Assembly: GCA_024275045.1 (NCBI GenBank)
Contig: JAJRZX010000065.1
Location: 1-33,121, forward strand
Source of the DNA: Deltaproteobacteria bacterium
GTDB lineage: Bacteria; Desulfobacterota; GWC2-55-46; JADFVP01
Reading direction: 5' to 3'
DNA length: 33,121 bases
Position numbers and translations under genes: made by a program. The notes beneath the pieces are model-generated. The model made no database searches. It worked only from the letters and a program-made list of their open reading frames with translations, and had not been told where the DNA came from. This document shows, one piece after another, positions 1-7,818 of the stretch. The first letter of the stretch is position 1. Each line of letters begins with the position of its first letter.

Positions 1-242
1 CCCAGAGCCTCGTTTTTCAGCAAGACATCGGTTACGAGGCTGTTATCGCGGTACCTCAGGTCTTTTTCCCATTCCAAACCAAGCCAGGAGAAGCGACCAT
101 CCACCCACACTCCGAACCTGAAGGGATGTCCCTGTGAATGGTTCTCCTGCCCTATATGGGGAAAGTAAATGTCCCTGATCCTATAATCAGAGTCAAAGTT
201 CAAGAGAAGGTTTCCATTGCTTACGGGAATGTCTTTTGGCAT
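1..242 (-). CDS. GH15 family glycoside hydrolase, N-terminal part (cut by window edge)
   Basis: An open frame starts with ATG at 242 and runs off the left edge, giving about 80 residues. It begins MPKDIPVSNGNLLLNF and continues with RIRDIYFPHIGQENH and GHPFRFGVWVDG. I recognise this as the N-terminal super-beta-sandwich of bacterial GH15 enzymes (glucoamylase, glucodextranase or trehalase-like). The family hydrolyses alpha-glucosidic bonds by inversion. The catalytic domain lies outside the window, so the substrate cannot be judged. A GGAAA ribosome-binding sequence lies just upstream. The gene starts 14 bases after the end of the GT4 glycosyltransferase on the same strand, so the two are probably cotranscribed. 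Known: GH15 family traits. Inferred: a role in alpha-glucan or trehalose turnover. Confidence 0.8.
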   Translation of the reverse strand, partial: MPKDIPVSNGNLLLNFDSDYRIRDIYFPHIGQENHSQGHPFRFGVWVDGRFSWLGLEWEKDLRYRDNSLVTDVLLKNEAL

Positions 243-256
243 AGTTTATTTTCCGG

Positions 257-1507
257 CTATCGTATCGTGGTGCTAAGGGGAGGTAAAGGTTTCCGATTAA
301 CGGGCAATTTTCGGCGTATGATATTTTTACGGTCGCTGAGCGCATATTGATACAATTCCGAATATTTGCGGGCCATATTTGCTATGGAAAAATGTTTTTG
401 AACATGACTTCGGCATTCATGTGGATCGATAAGGTCTATGCGACGCACCGCCTCGGCCATGGCGTTAATGGAGTCCGCCACGAACCCTGTTTTACCGTCC
501 ACTATTATCTCCGGAACTGCGCCTCGATTAAATGCAATAACAGGCGTGCCGCACGCCATTGACTCGACCATTACAAGCCCGAAGGGCTCACCCCATTGTA
601 TGGGGAATAGAGTGGCTCGCGCATGACGGTACCAATGTTTTTTTTGCTCGCTGCTGATCTCTCCGATGTAGATAATCTGATACTCGCTCTCCAAGAGCGG
701 CCTTATTACTTTCTCATAATAGTCTTTGTCGAGCGGGTATTTGCCTACTTCAACCGAGAGGTCTATTGAGTCCTTCAAGCCTGCAAAAAACTCCCTGTCA
801 GCGGCTTTGTTCTGGACACAACCGGCAATGATGAGTTTGGAACCTGTTTTCTTGGCAGCTTCTATGGCCTTATCCTGCCCCTTGACCGGGGTTATCCTGC
901 CGATAGTGAACAAATAGCTCCCTTTGTCCGGTCTGTCTTTTACCGGAAATTGTTCAACTTCAATGCCGTGGTAGATGACAGTCGCTTTACTTAACTGCTC
1001 CTTATATTGCTTCTTTTGATACTCGCTTATCGCAACGCAATACACCGGTGGAGCTGATTTGGGGTTGCGCCAGAGTTGGTGAGGAGCCCCCATGAAGGGG
1101 CTTTCTTTTACGCCTACATGAACTGTCATAACAATAGGTATCCGCATCCTGGATGCAACGTCATATAAGAACTCGACCGCTTCCATATCATGGGTGTGTA
1201 TGACGTCAATATCGCCTTTCTCTATCCTCTCAAGCGCCTTTGAAAGATGGGTGTGCCTGTTCTGACGTAGCAACGGGGGGGTATTGCTCCAATGCTCACC
1301 GATACTTTTATCGACTGTCACGTAATGTTCCCCGGCGACTATGGAATCGCGTGAACAGGCAACAATAGACCTGTGACCTAATAAATGGAGACCTTTATCG
1401 AGGTTATAAATGACTGTCTCTATGGGACTATAACCGAGGTCAGGCCTGATTGGCTGGTTAAGTGTCGCCACCTGCAGCACTCTCAGCTTTTTATGTCTGT
1501 TTATCAT
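257..1507 (-). CDS. GT4 family glycosyltransferase
   Basis: This is a 416-residue retaining glycosyltransferase of the GT-B fold. The N-terminal half starts LRVLQVATLNQPIRP and has the acceptor-side segment DVIHTHDMEAVEF. The C-terminal half has the nucleotide-sugar part: TIGRITPVKGQDKAIEAA and the E-x7-E motif in EPFGLVMVESMACGTP, followed by AVPEIIVDGKTGFV. There is no signal peptide or membrane segment, so it acts in the cytoplasm. ATG at 1507 is preceded by AAGGAATC. A TATAAT sequence at 1611-1616 on the same strand could be the -10 element of its promoter. The partner gene downstream is a GH15 hydrolase, which hints at glucan or glucoside metabolism. The donor and acceptor cannot be read from the sequence. 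Confidence 0.88.
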   Translation of the reverse strand: MINRHKKLRVLQVATLNQPIRPDLGYSPIETVIYNLDKGLHLLGHRSIVACSRDSIVAGEHYVTVDKSIGEHWSNTPPLLRQNRHTHLSKALERIEKGDIDVIHTHDMEAVEFLYDVASRMRIPIVMTVHVGVKESPFMGAPHQLWRNPKSAPPVYCVAISEYQKKQYKEQLSKATVIYHGIEVEQFPVKDRPDKGSYLFTIGRITPVKGQDKAIEAAKKTGSKLIIAGCVQNKAADREFFAGLKDSIDLSVEVGKYPLDKDYYEKVIRPLLESEYQIIYIGEISSEQKKHWYRHARATLFPIQWGEPFGLVMVESMACGTPVIAFNRGAVPEIIVDGKTGFVADSINAMAEAVRRIDLIDPHECRSHVQKHFSIANMARKYSELYQYALSDRKNIIRRKLPVNRKPLPPLSTTIR

Positions 1508-1856
1508 ATGGATGATTCCTTGTAATACGTAGACACGAAGGCATAAAAAAAACCGCGAAGCTACATACCCTGCGATTTTAATGCAAAATATACTCCAAGA
1601 TGATATTTCTATTATAATAACATAGTTATGATTTGCTTACAATCAAACCATTCTTTTGCATGAGATAATAGGGGCGGAGAAAATAGGGTCAGCACCTATT
1701 TTTTAAGAATCTATGCCTCTCAAGTGTCGCTTAAGGTACCAATGTAACCCCTACCGTTACGGGGCTAAAATAAGTCTTGAATCCTCTCACCGCTGCCAGG
1801 TTGGGCCGATTAGTTTCCGAGAAATGAGAAACTTGCCTTTCATTCAAGGGGTTACG
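1508..1856. other. non-coding stretch with REP-like palindromes
   Basis: I see no convincing gene here. The part next to the glycosyltransferase is AT-rich and probably holds its promoter (TATAAT on the minus strand at 1611-1616, without a good -35) and a leader with a run of eight T on the minus strand near 1546-1553. The part from about 1670 onward is different in character. It is richer in G and C and carries the two short palindromes listed separately. Short open frames in it show no protein-like composition. Confidence 0.5.
1680..1702. repeat. REP-like palindrome
   Basis: AAAATAGG (1680-1687) and CCTATTTT (1695-1702) are perfect inverted repeats around the 7-base loop GTCAGCA. From memory, sequences of the form AATAGGGTCAG...CCTATTT recur in many bacterial genomes beside IS200-like or REP-associated tyrosine transposases. 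No transposase is present here, so this would be a solitary or left-over element. Confidence 0.5.
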
Positions 1857-1870
1857 CTAATGCGCAACCC
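1849..1870. repeat. hairpin GGGTTaCGC-TAAT-GCGcAACCC
   Basis: A 22-base imperfect palindrome. GGGTT pairs with AACCC and CGC with GCG, with one A-C mismatch and a TAAT loop. It overlaps the last codons of the small minus-strand frame at 1857-2126. Its form fits a REP-like element, and it lies about 150 bases from the palindrome at 1680. Confidence 0.4.
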
Positions 1871-2126
1871 ATTTTATCATCTCCCGCTCCCTGCCACCCC
1901 CACGTGGCCCCATCTTCAAAATACTACCCTCAGCACGTAAACCGGCTCTACGAAGTGCACAGCCACCCGAGAAAGAGAAACTCTTAATACTCAGAATAAA
2001 CAAGAGAGAGAGGGGCAGCATTATGAGAATTAACCCCGGATTACGGATATTCCCTAAAGATATTAACAACACATACGATAATAATACTGTGAGCAAGACC
2101 ATCACCTTGAGATACTCACGCTCCAT
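1857..2126 (-). CDS. possible small membrane protein
   Basis: An 89-residue frame. The first ~52 residues are strongly hydrophobic and form two likely membrane helices (VMVLLTVLLSYVLLISL and LILIMLPLSLLFILSI) separated by the short loop GNIRNPG. AAGG lies 7 bases before ATG at 2126, which is good Shine-Dalgarno spacing and the main reason to believe in this gene. The C-terminal third is rich in Gly and Arg and ends inside a REP-like hairpin, so it may be a read-through tail of a damaged gene. I recognise no family. The gene is divergent from the chemoreceptor that starts at 2242. Confidence 0.4.
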   Translation of the reverse strand: MEREYLKVMVLLTVLLSYVLLISLGNIRNPGLILIMLPLSLLFILSIKSFSFSGGCALRRAGLRAEGSILKMGPRGGGREREMIKWVAH

Positions 2127-2144
2127 GACCTCACCTTAGACACC

Positions 2145-2205
2145 GGGGCAAAAGGCCGTAATCAGAGAGCCCCTGTAAGCTCCGCCATAGAATCTCTTGT
2201 CTATG
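2145..2205 (+). promoter_or_regulatory. leader hairpins upstream of the first chemoreceptor
   Basis: Two inverted repeats lie in the 115 bases before the chemotaxis operon. GGGGC (2145-2149) pairs with GCCCC (2169-2173), and CATAGA (2186-2191) pairs with TCTATG (2200-2205). There is no T run, so neither is a typical terminator. They could form a structured leader or be a regulator site. I could not match them to a known riboswitch. Confidence 0.3.
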
Positions 2206-2241
2206 CATAATTAATAATTCTCGTAAAAAAAGGAGAGTTTT

Positions 2242-4569
2242 ATGTCAATCAATATACTGAATAATCTCAAGATTCGTACAAAATTATTTCTCGGTTTTGG
2301 TCTGGTCCTCGGGCTCATCCTCTTCATCGGCATCTACAGTATAGCTGTATCAAACAATACAAAAAAAGAGATAACCAATATTGAGCATGTCTCTCTGAAA
2401 TCCGCCCTCGCCACCCTCAGCATGAGAACAGCGGTCAACCAGACACAGCAGTGGCTAACGGACATCAGTGCCACGAGAGGGCGTAATGGTCTTAATGACG
2501 GATTCAAAAAAGCTGAGTCATGGGCCGCTAACTTCAAAAAAGAGCTAAGCGTTTTAAAAGGTATATTCAAGGACGATGCCGGGATGCTTGCCAGGCTTGA
2601 CGCTATAAACCAATCCTATGACGAGTACTATGCCGTTGGAGTGAAGATGGCGCAGGCATATGTGGCAGGAGGGCCGGCTCTTGGAAATAAGGTCATGTCC
2701 GAATTTGATATGGCCGCCGATAAGATAAATAATCAGACAAAAAAAATAACAGATGAAAAACTTGCGGACCTCGACTCCAACCTTACCATGCTTCATAACT
2801 GGGCAGAGCATTCAAAGAAATTAAGCATACTGCTGCTCACGGGGGCCATTTTAATCAGTATTATTCTATCAACCCTAATTGCAGGATCCATCACAGGACC
2901 GATTAAAAAAACCATAGCCATGCTTAAAGACATATCAGAGGGTGATGGAGACCTTACGAAAAAGATAGAGGTCTCATCACATGATGAGCTGGGTGAGCTT
3001 GCCAGATACTTTAACACCTTCCTTGACAAGCTCAAGAAGATGATAGGCGAGATAAAGTCCAACGCAGGCACCCTCTCCGAGCACTCACAGGATCTGTACG
3101 CGGCCTCCTCTCAGATGGAGATAGATACGGGGTCCATGTCCTCAAATACAAAATCCGTATCTCTTACCTCCGGCGAGGTTACCACCAATGTAGAGACCGT
3201 GGCCGGCGCAGCCGAGGTGGCCTCGGCAAATGTTACAAACGTCTCCGCCGCCGCCGAAGAGATGAGTCAGAAGATGGTGGAAGTTGCTACTACGACAAAA
3301 GATGTCCTCTCCAACGTACATACTGTTGCCGCGGCCATTGAGGAGATGAGTTCCACTGTAAGCGAGATTACGAAGAATACAACCAGGGCCGCTGAGATCA
3401 GCACAGACGCCACGGAAAAAGCGGTTGAGGCAGAGGTGCTGATGAAAGAACTCAGCACCAGCGCAGATACTGTTGGCAAGGTTATTGAGGTAATAAACGA
3501 CATAGCAGACCGCACGAATCTGCTTGCCCTTAACGCCACTATTGAGGCGGCAAGCGCGGGAGAGGCCGGAAAAGGTTTCGCAGTTGTGGCAAACGAGGTA
3601 AAGGAGCTTGCAAGGCAGACCGCTGATGCAACAAAAGAGGTGGTAAAACAGATTGAAGAGATGCAGAGCAATACCAAGGTAGCGGTCAAGGCCATCGATA
3701 AAGTTGCCTCTACCATAAATGATATAAACGAGATAAATACGTCAATAGCAGCCTCAGTGGAAGAGCAAGACGCAACGACCAATGAGATATCCAAGACCAC
3801 GGTGCAGACAGTGACGGACATGGAAAACGTAACGCGTAACATTGAGGAGACTGCCCTTGGTGCCGAAGAGGTAGCAAAAAACGCTGCAGAGCTCTCCAGA
3901 GGAGTAATGAATATCTCCGATAACATCCAGGAGGCCGCGGTACGCGTTAAGGAGGTTGCCTCAGGCATACAGACAGTGGAAGAGACGTCTGAAAACGCCC
4001 TTGGCTCGGTAAAAGAGGTGCATCAGAGCATTGATGACCTATCCACGGTAAGCGGCAACCTTAATGACCTGGTTGGTCAATTTATTATAGAAGAACAGTT
4101 TAACAAGAGGAACGGTCAGGTGCAGGCACAGAAAACAGCTACGGCTAAAGTGCGACCATTCATAACCTGGCATGACCGTTACAGTGTTGGCGTGGAGATA
4201 TTCGATGCTCAGCACAAGCGTCTCTTTACTCTCATAAATAATGTACACGAGGCAATGGTGCTTGGCGCGGAAAAAGACCGAGTAGTTGCCATACTTGGCG
4301 AGCTCCTTGATTACACCAATAAGCACTTTGGTAAAGAAGAGGAACTAATGCAAAACGCCGGTTATGAGGGATACGAGGATCAACACGAAAAACATATAAA
4401 ACTTGTTGAACAACTCTGCGCCTTTAAGGACGAGTGCGAGAAAGGCAGCGCGGTGATTGATATGAAGCTCATGGGTTTTCTAAAGGACTGGCTCACAAAA
4501 CACATAATGGGCACGGACATGAAGTACAAGAGCTTTTTTAAGACCAAGGGGTTCTCAAAAGTTGCCTGA
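2242..4569 (+). CDS. methyl-accepting chemotaxis protein with C-terminal hemerythrin domain (copy 1)
   Basis: A 775-residue membrane chemoreceptor. Helix 1 is at about residues 13-34 and helix 2 at about 194-214, with a ~160-residue periplasmic sensor of no recognised type between them. A HAMP domain follows (~215-267, [17 protein letters not shown]). The signalling coiled coil has its conserved hairpin tip near 420-460 ([19 protein letters not shown]). A hemerythrin domain spans ~640-770. Its di-iron ligands are mostly present: H658, H695-x3-E699, H718, H754-x4-D759. The position expected for His in the H-x3-H motif is Gln714, with a His shifted to 715. The protein lacks a CheR-binding pentapeptide at its C-terminus and ends ...KGFSKVA. 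AAAGGAG precedes ATG. It heads the chemotaxis operon. Oxygen or redox sensing is inferred from the family. Confidence 0.95.
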   Translation: MSINILNNLKIRTKLFLGFGLVLGLILFIGIYSIAVSNNTKKEITNIEHVSLKSALATLSMRTAVNQTQQWLTDISATRGRNGLNDGFKKAESWAANFKKELSVLKGIFKDDAGMLARLDAINQSYDEYYAVGVKMAQAYVAGGPALGNKVMSEFDMAADKINNQTKKITDEKLADLDSNLTMLHNWAEHSKKLSILLLTGAILISIILSTLIAGSITGPIKKTIAMLKDISEGDGDLTKKIEVSSHDELGELARYFNTFLDKLKKMIGEIKSNAGTLSEHSQDLYAASSQMEIDTGSMSSNTKSVSLTSGEVTTNVETVAGAAEVASANVTNVSAAAEEMSQKMVEVATTTKDVLSNVHTVAAAIEEMSSTVSEITKNTTRAAEISTDATEKAVEAEVLMKELSTSADTVGKVIEVINDIADRTNLLALNATIEAASAGEAGKGFAVVANEVKELARQTADATKEVVKQIEEMQSNTKVAVKAIDKVASTINDINEINTSIAASVEEQDATTNEISKTTVQTVTDMENVTRNIEETALGAEEVAKNAAELSRGVMNISDNIQEAAVRVKEVASGIQTVEETSENALGSVKEVHQSIDDLSTVSGNLNDLVGQFIIEEQFNKRNGQVQAQKTATAKVRPFITWHDRYSVGVEIFDAQHKRLFTLINNVHEAMVLGAEKDRVVAILGELLDYTNKHFGKEEELMQNAGYEGYEDQHEKHIKLVEQLCAFKDECEKGSAVIDMKLMGFLKDWLTKHIMGTDMKYKSFFKTKGFSKVA
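2920..4569 (+). repeat. duplicated receptor segment, copy 1 (HAMP to stop)
   Basis: Codes for the HAMP, signalling and hemerythrin parts of the first receptor. The protein is largely identical to that coded at 8473-10137, while third codon positions often differ. The duplication is therefore clear but not brand new. Confidence 0.85.
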
Positions 4570-4656
4570 GACCTATCACGCGCAAATTCAGAGGCTTTTA
4601 TACTTCAGTGACTATGTAATGTCAGAGGTTTATACAATAATCAAGAGAGACTTAAG

Positions 4657-7600
4657 ATGAGCGAAAATAACGACTACAGCGACAACGAGATGCTGGCCCT
4701 CTTCATTGAGGAGTCCAAGGAACATCTTGAAGTCGTTGAGCCCTCTTTGCTTACCATGGAGGAAAAAGGTGATGATACAGACGCCGAGGTAATCAATACC
4801 GTTTTCAGGGCCATACACTCCATTAAAGGTTCAGCCGGATTTTTCGGGCTTACAAACATTACCGAGCTCAGCCATATAATGGAAAACCTCATGGCCAGGG
4901 TAAGGGACCGCTCAATATCCACCACCCCGGAGCTGATTAATGTGCTTCTAAAGGGACTGGATAAACTTGAGGGCATGGTTGAGGATGTTACAACAAGCGA
5001 TGAGGTTGATGTATCTGAGGAGATCGCGCTCATTGAGGCCTTAATGTCAGGTGAGCCCTCTACAACTCTTACTACAGCGTCTGAAGAGGCAGAGCCGCCC
5101 CGAGACAAGCATGAAAATGGTGTGTGGAGGGTTGAGGAGTATCACGATGCAACAGAGCAGGCTGTCTCCAGAGGGCATCATCTGTACTCCTTAACCATAC
5201 ACCTTTGCGGTGAGAGCGCAGAACGGGAAAAGGCCATAAGAGAACAGATAGAATTTCTCTCTTCCATTGGTATCATCGTTGCCTCAAGGCCCGATATAAC
5301 CGAGAGCGAGTCCGTTAAAAAACTCGCCGCTGAACAAACCGCTTCACTGCGGCTGCTCTTTGCCTCAATACTTGAAAAAACCCTCCTCACCGAGTCCGCG
5401 GGCCTGGCTGAAGATGATGTAAGTACAGTAGACTGCAAGGCTCTATCCAACTTGAAAAAAAATGATAAGCACAAAGATGAACTCGATTCAGAGCCGGTGG
5501 CATCTAAAAAAGCAACGGTCCCGGATAAGGTCCTAAAAAAAGTAACCCCAAAAAAATCCAATCCCAGAGCAACAGCACCCAAGGCAAGCAAACTGCCAGT
5601 ACAGCAAAAAAAAGAGAGCTCCAAGGTCTCGCCCTCATCGGATACCGTACGTGTACGCGTTGACCTACTTGACAAGATCATGGCCCTTGCAGGTGAGATT
5701 GTTCTTGGACGCAATCAGCTTCTCCGTCAATACGCAGACAAAAAAAACAACAATATTCTAATCGACCACTCTCAGCGTGTTACCGAGCTGCAGGAGAATG
5801 TAATGAAGACACGCCTCCAGCCTGTTGGAGCTGTCTTCAGTAAATTCAAACGAATTGTCCGGGACATGGCGCGCAAGGTGGATAAAAAAATAAACCTTGT
5901 CGTTGAGGGCGAGGATGTTGAGCTTGACCGCTCCATTATCGAGGTCCTCTCAGACCCGCTTACTCATATGATACGAAACTCCGTGGACCATGCCATTGAG
6001 TCCCCTGATGAGAGGGTAAGGCTTGGGAAATCAGACACCGGTCTTATAAACCTTCGTGCATCACACGAAGGCGGGCTCGTTGTTATTGAAGTTGAGGATG
6101 ACGGCGGGGGCATTGATTCTGTGATGATAAAAGAAAAGGCCCTTGATAAAGGAATCATCTCAGATGATGAGGCTAAAAAGATGAGTGATAAAGAGCTTGT
6201 AAATCTCATCTTTCACCCCGGTTTCTCTACTGTCACCGAGGTCTCGGAGCTATCAGGCAGAGGCGTGGGCATGGATGTGGTAAAGAGGAGCTTTGAAAAG
6301 CTGGGCAGCACCATTGACCTGCAGTCCACACCCGGCGAGGGCACTCTGTTCACGGTACGCCTTCCCCTTACCCTTGCCATCCTTCCATCTATCATAGTAA
6401 CGGTAGGCGCAAATACCTTTGCCATCCCGCAGGTTGATATTACGGAGATCGTCCGTATCAGAGAGCAGGATCTTGCAGAGCAGCTTGAGGAGATTGAAGG
6501 TCAGAGTGTCTTTCGTCTAAGAGGCAAGCTCCTTCCCGTAATAAGTCTTGCTCATATTCTGGAAAGAAGAGAGCACGCCCCACACACAAAAGCCGTGGAG
6601 CCGCGGCCTGAAGGAACCGCCGATACAGATAACGATGAGAGCGATAACTCACAAGGCATCAGGCGCCTTATTGTAATGCGCTACGGCGCAAACCACCTCG
6701 GGCTTCTTGTTGACACAGTGCTCGACCCTGAGGAGATTGTCGTCAAACCCATGCCACAGATCGTAAGGTCCTGTAAGATTTTTGCCAGCGCTACCATTAT
6801 GGGAGACGGTCACGTAGCCATGATTCTCAACATAGGCGGCATTATCGAAAAAGCCGGGTTCCGCTTTGAGAGCTTTGAGAAAGAGACCCGTCAATATGAG
6901 GAGGATGAGCGTAAAAAGGCCATGCAGGAGACGCAGAGCATTCTTATATTCAAGAACCCCGCTGATGAGCACTTCGGAATCTCACTCTCCATGATAAGCA
7001 GGATTGAAAAAATCAGTGGCCATGATGTTACATCCCTTGCAGGGAAAAGATTTGTTAATTTCCGAGGTAAAAGTATTCAGCTAATCTCCGTGGAGGACTA
7101 TATCAATAAGAATAACGAGCAGAGCCAGGACAAAGACATCTATGTCATTATCCCAAAGACAAGAGGACAGATAGCAGGTATCGCGGCTGATGAGATTGTT
7201 GATGTACTTGACATCTCACTTGTTATGGATGAGGGCACAATTGATTCTCCCGTTGTTATTGGTTCAACTATTATTGAGAAAAAGATGACCCTGATGATTG
7301 ACGTATATACGCTTCTTGAAAAAGCCCTGCCAAGCCGCGCAGCCGCAGGAGCATCCACGCATCACGATGAGAGAAAGATACATATACTGCTTGTTGAAGA
7401 CACGCCTTTTTTTCAGAACCTTGAAGAGCGCTACTTTGCCTCAGCAGGTTTCAAGGTCACCATAGCCTCTGACGGAGGCAAAGGTCTTGAGATGCTTCAG
7501 GCCGCACCCGCTGCATTCGATATTGTCGTATCAGATATTGAGATGCCTGTAATGAACGGTTATGAGCTTGTAAACGCCATAAGGAACAACGAACGCCTCT

Positions 7601-7782
7601 CTCACCTTCCGGTCATGGCCCTTACTTCTCTTAATACCGAGGAAAACAGAAAACGCGGTATAGACGCGGGTTTTGATGCCTACGAGGTCAAGGTAGACAA
7701 GGACAGCCTTATTAACCGGGTTTATGAATTAATTCATAACCGCGCGAAAGACGGTCTCCTGAAAGGTGCCGCCACGGCATAA
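4657..7782 (+). CDS. cheA: hybrid chemotaxis histidine kinase CheA with two CheW-like domains and a receiver
   Basis: 1041 residues, longer than classical CheA (~650). Order: Hpt domain with phospho-acceptor His54 (AIHSIKGSAGFFG); a poorly conserved region ~150-255 where P2 normally lies; a Lys/Ser/Pro-rich linker ~265-325; dimerisation helices (~328-400); ATPase with N-box LTHMIRNSVDHAIE near 435-448, G1 VEDDGGGID and G2 GRGVGMDVV; a first CheW-like domain ~571-733; a second, more divergent one ~765-895; and a receiver ~903-1025 with phospho-acceptor Asp960 (VVSDIEMPVMNG). The kinase phosphorylates CheY and CheB in response to receptors. The fused receiver probably acts as a phosphate sink or internal brake. 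It lies between the two receptors in the operon, 36 bases before the second one. Confidence 0.95.
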   Translation: MSENNDYSDNEMLALFIEESKEHLEVVEPSLLTMEEKGDDTDAEVINTVFRAIHSIKGSAGFFGLTNITELSHIMENLMARVRDRSISTTPELINVLLKGLDKLEGMVEDVTTSDEVDVSEEIALIEALMSGEPSTTLTTASEEAEPPRDKHENGVWRVEEYHDATEQAVSRGHHLYSLTIHLCGESAEREKAIREQIEFLSSIGIIVASRPDITESESVKKLAAEQTASLRLLFASILEKTLLTESAGLAEDDVSTVDCKALSNLKKNDKHKDELDSEPVASKKATVPDKVLKKVTPKKSNPRATAPKASKLPVQQKKESSKVSPSSDTVRVRVDLLDKIMALAGEIVLGRNQLLRQYADKKNNNILIDHSQRVTELQENVMKTRLQPVGAVFSKFKRIVRDMARKVDKKINLVVEGEDVELDRSIIEVLSDPLTHMIRNSVDHAIESPDERVRLGKSDTGLINLRASHEGGLVVIEVEDDGGGIDSVMIKEKALDKGIISDDEAKKMSDKELVNLIFHPGFSTVTEVSELSGRGVGMDVVKRSFEKLGSTIDLQSTPGEGTLFTVRLPLTLAILPSIIVTVGANTFAIPQVDITEIVRIREQDLAEQLEEIEGQSVFRLRGKLLPVISLAHILERREHAPHTKAVEPRPEGTADTDNDESDNSQGIRRLIVMRYGANHLGLLVDTVLDPEEIVVKPMPQIVRSCKIFASATIMGDGHVAMILNIGGIIEKAGFRFESFEKETRQYEEDERKKAMQETQSILIFKNPADEHFGISLSMISRIEKISGHDVTSLAGKRFVNFRGKSIQLISVEDYINKNNEQSQDKDIYVIIPKTRGQIAGIAADEIVDVLDISLVMDEGTIDSPVVIGSTIIEKKMTLMIDVYTLLEKALPSRAAAGASTHHDERKIHILLVEDTPFFQNLEERYFASAGFKVTIASDGGKGLEMLQAAPAAFDIVVSDIEMPVMNGYELVNAIRNNERLSHLPVMALTSLNTEENRKRGIDAGFDAYEVKVDKDSLINRVYELIHNRAKDGLLKGAATA

Positions 7783-7818
7783 AGAGATATGCGTACTTCA
7801 TCAAAGGGAGAAATATAA

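Noticed and set aside
1713-1940. 75-codon plus-strand frame in the REP-like region
   Set aside because: No family resemblance and no ribosome-binding sequence; it crosses a palindrome.
2130-2241. c-di-GMP-I (GEMM) riboswitch before the chemotaxis operon
   Set aside because: The conserved GEMM core sequences are not present; only two simple stems are seen.
3267-3968. 233-codon minus-strand frame inside the first chemoreceptor
   Set aside because: It is a shadow of the repetitive coiled-coil coding region. The product is a Ser/Ala/Thr/Val-rich string with no family features, and a similar shadow occurs in the second receptor.
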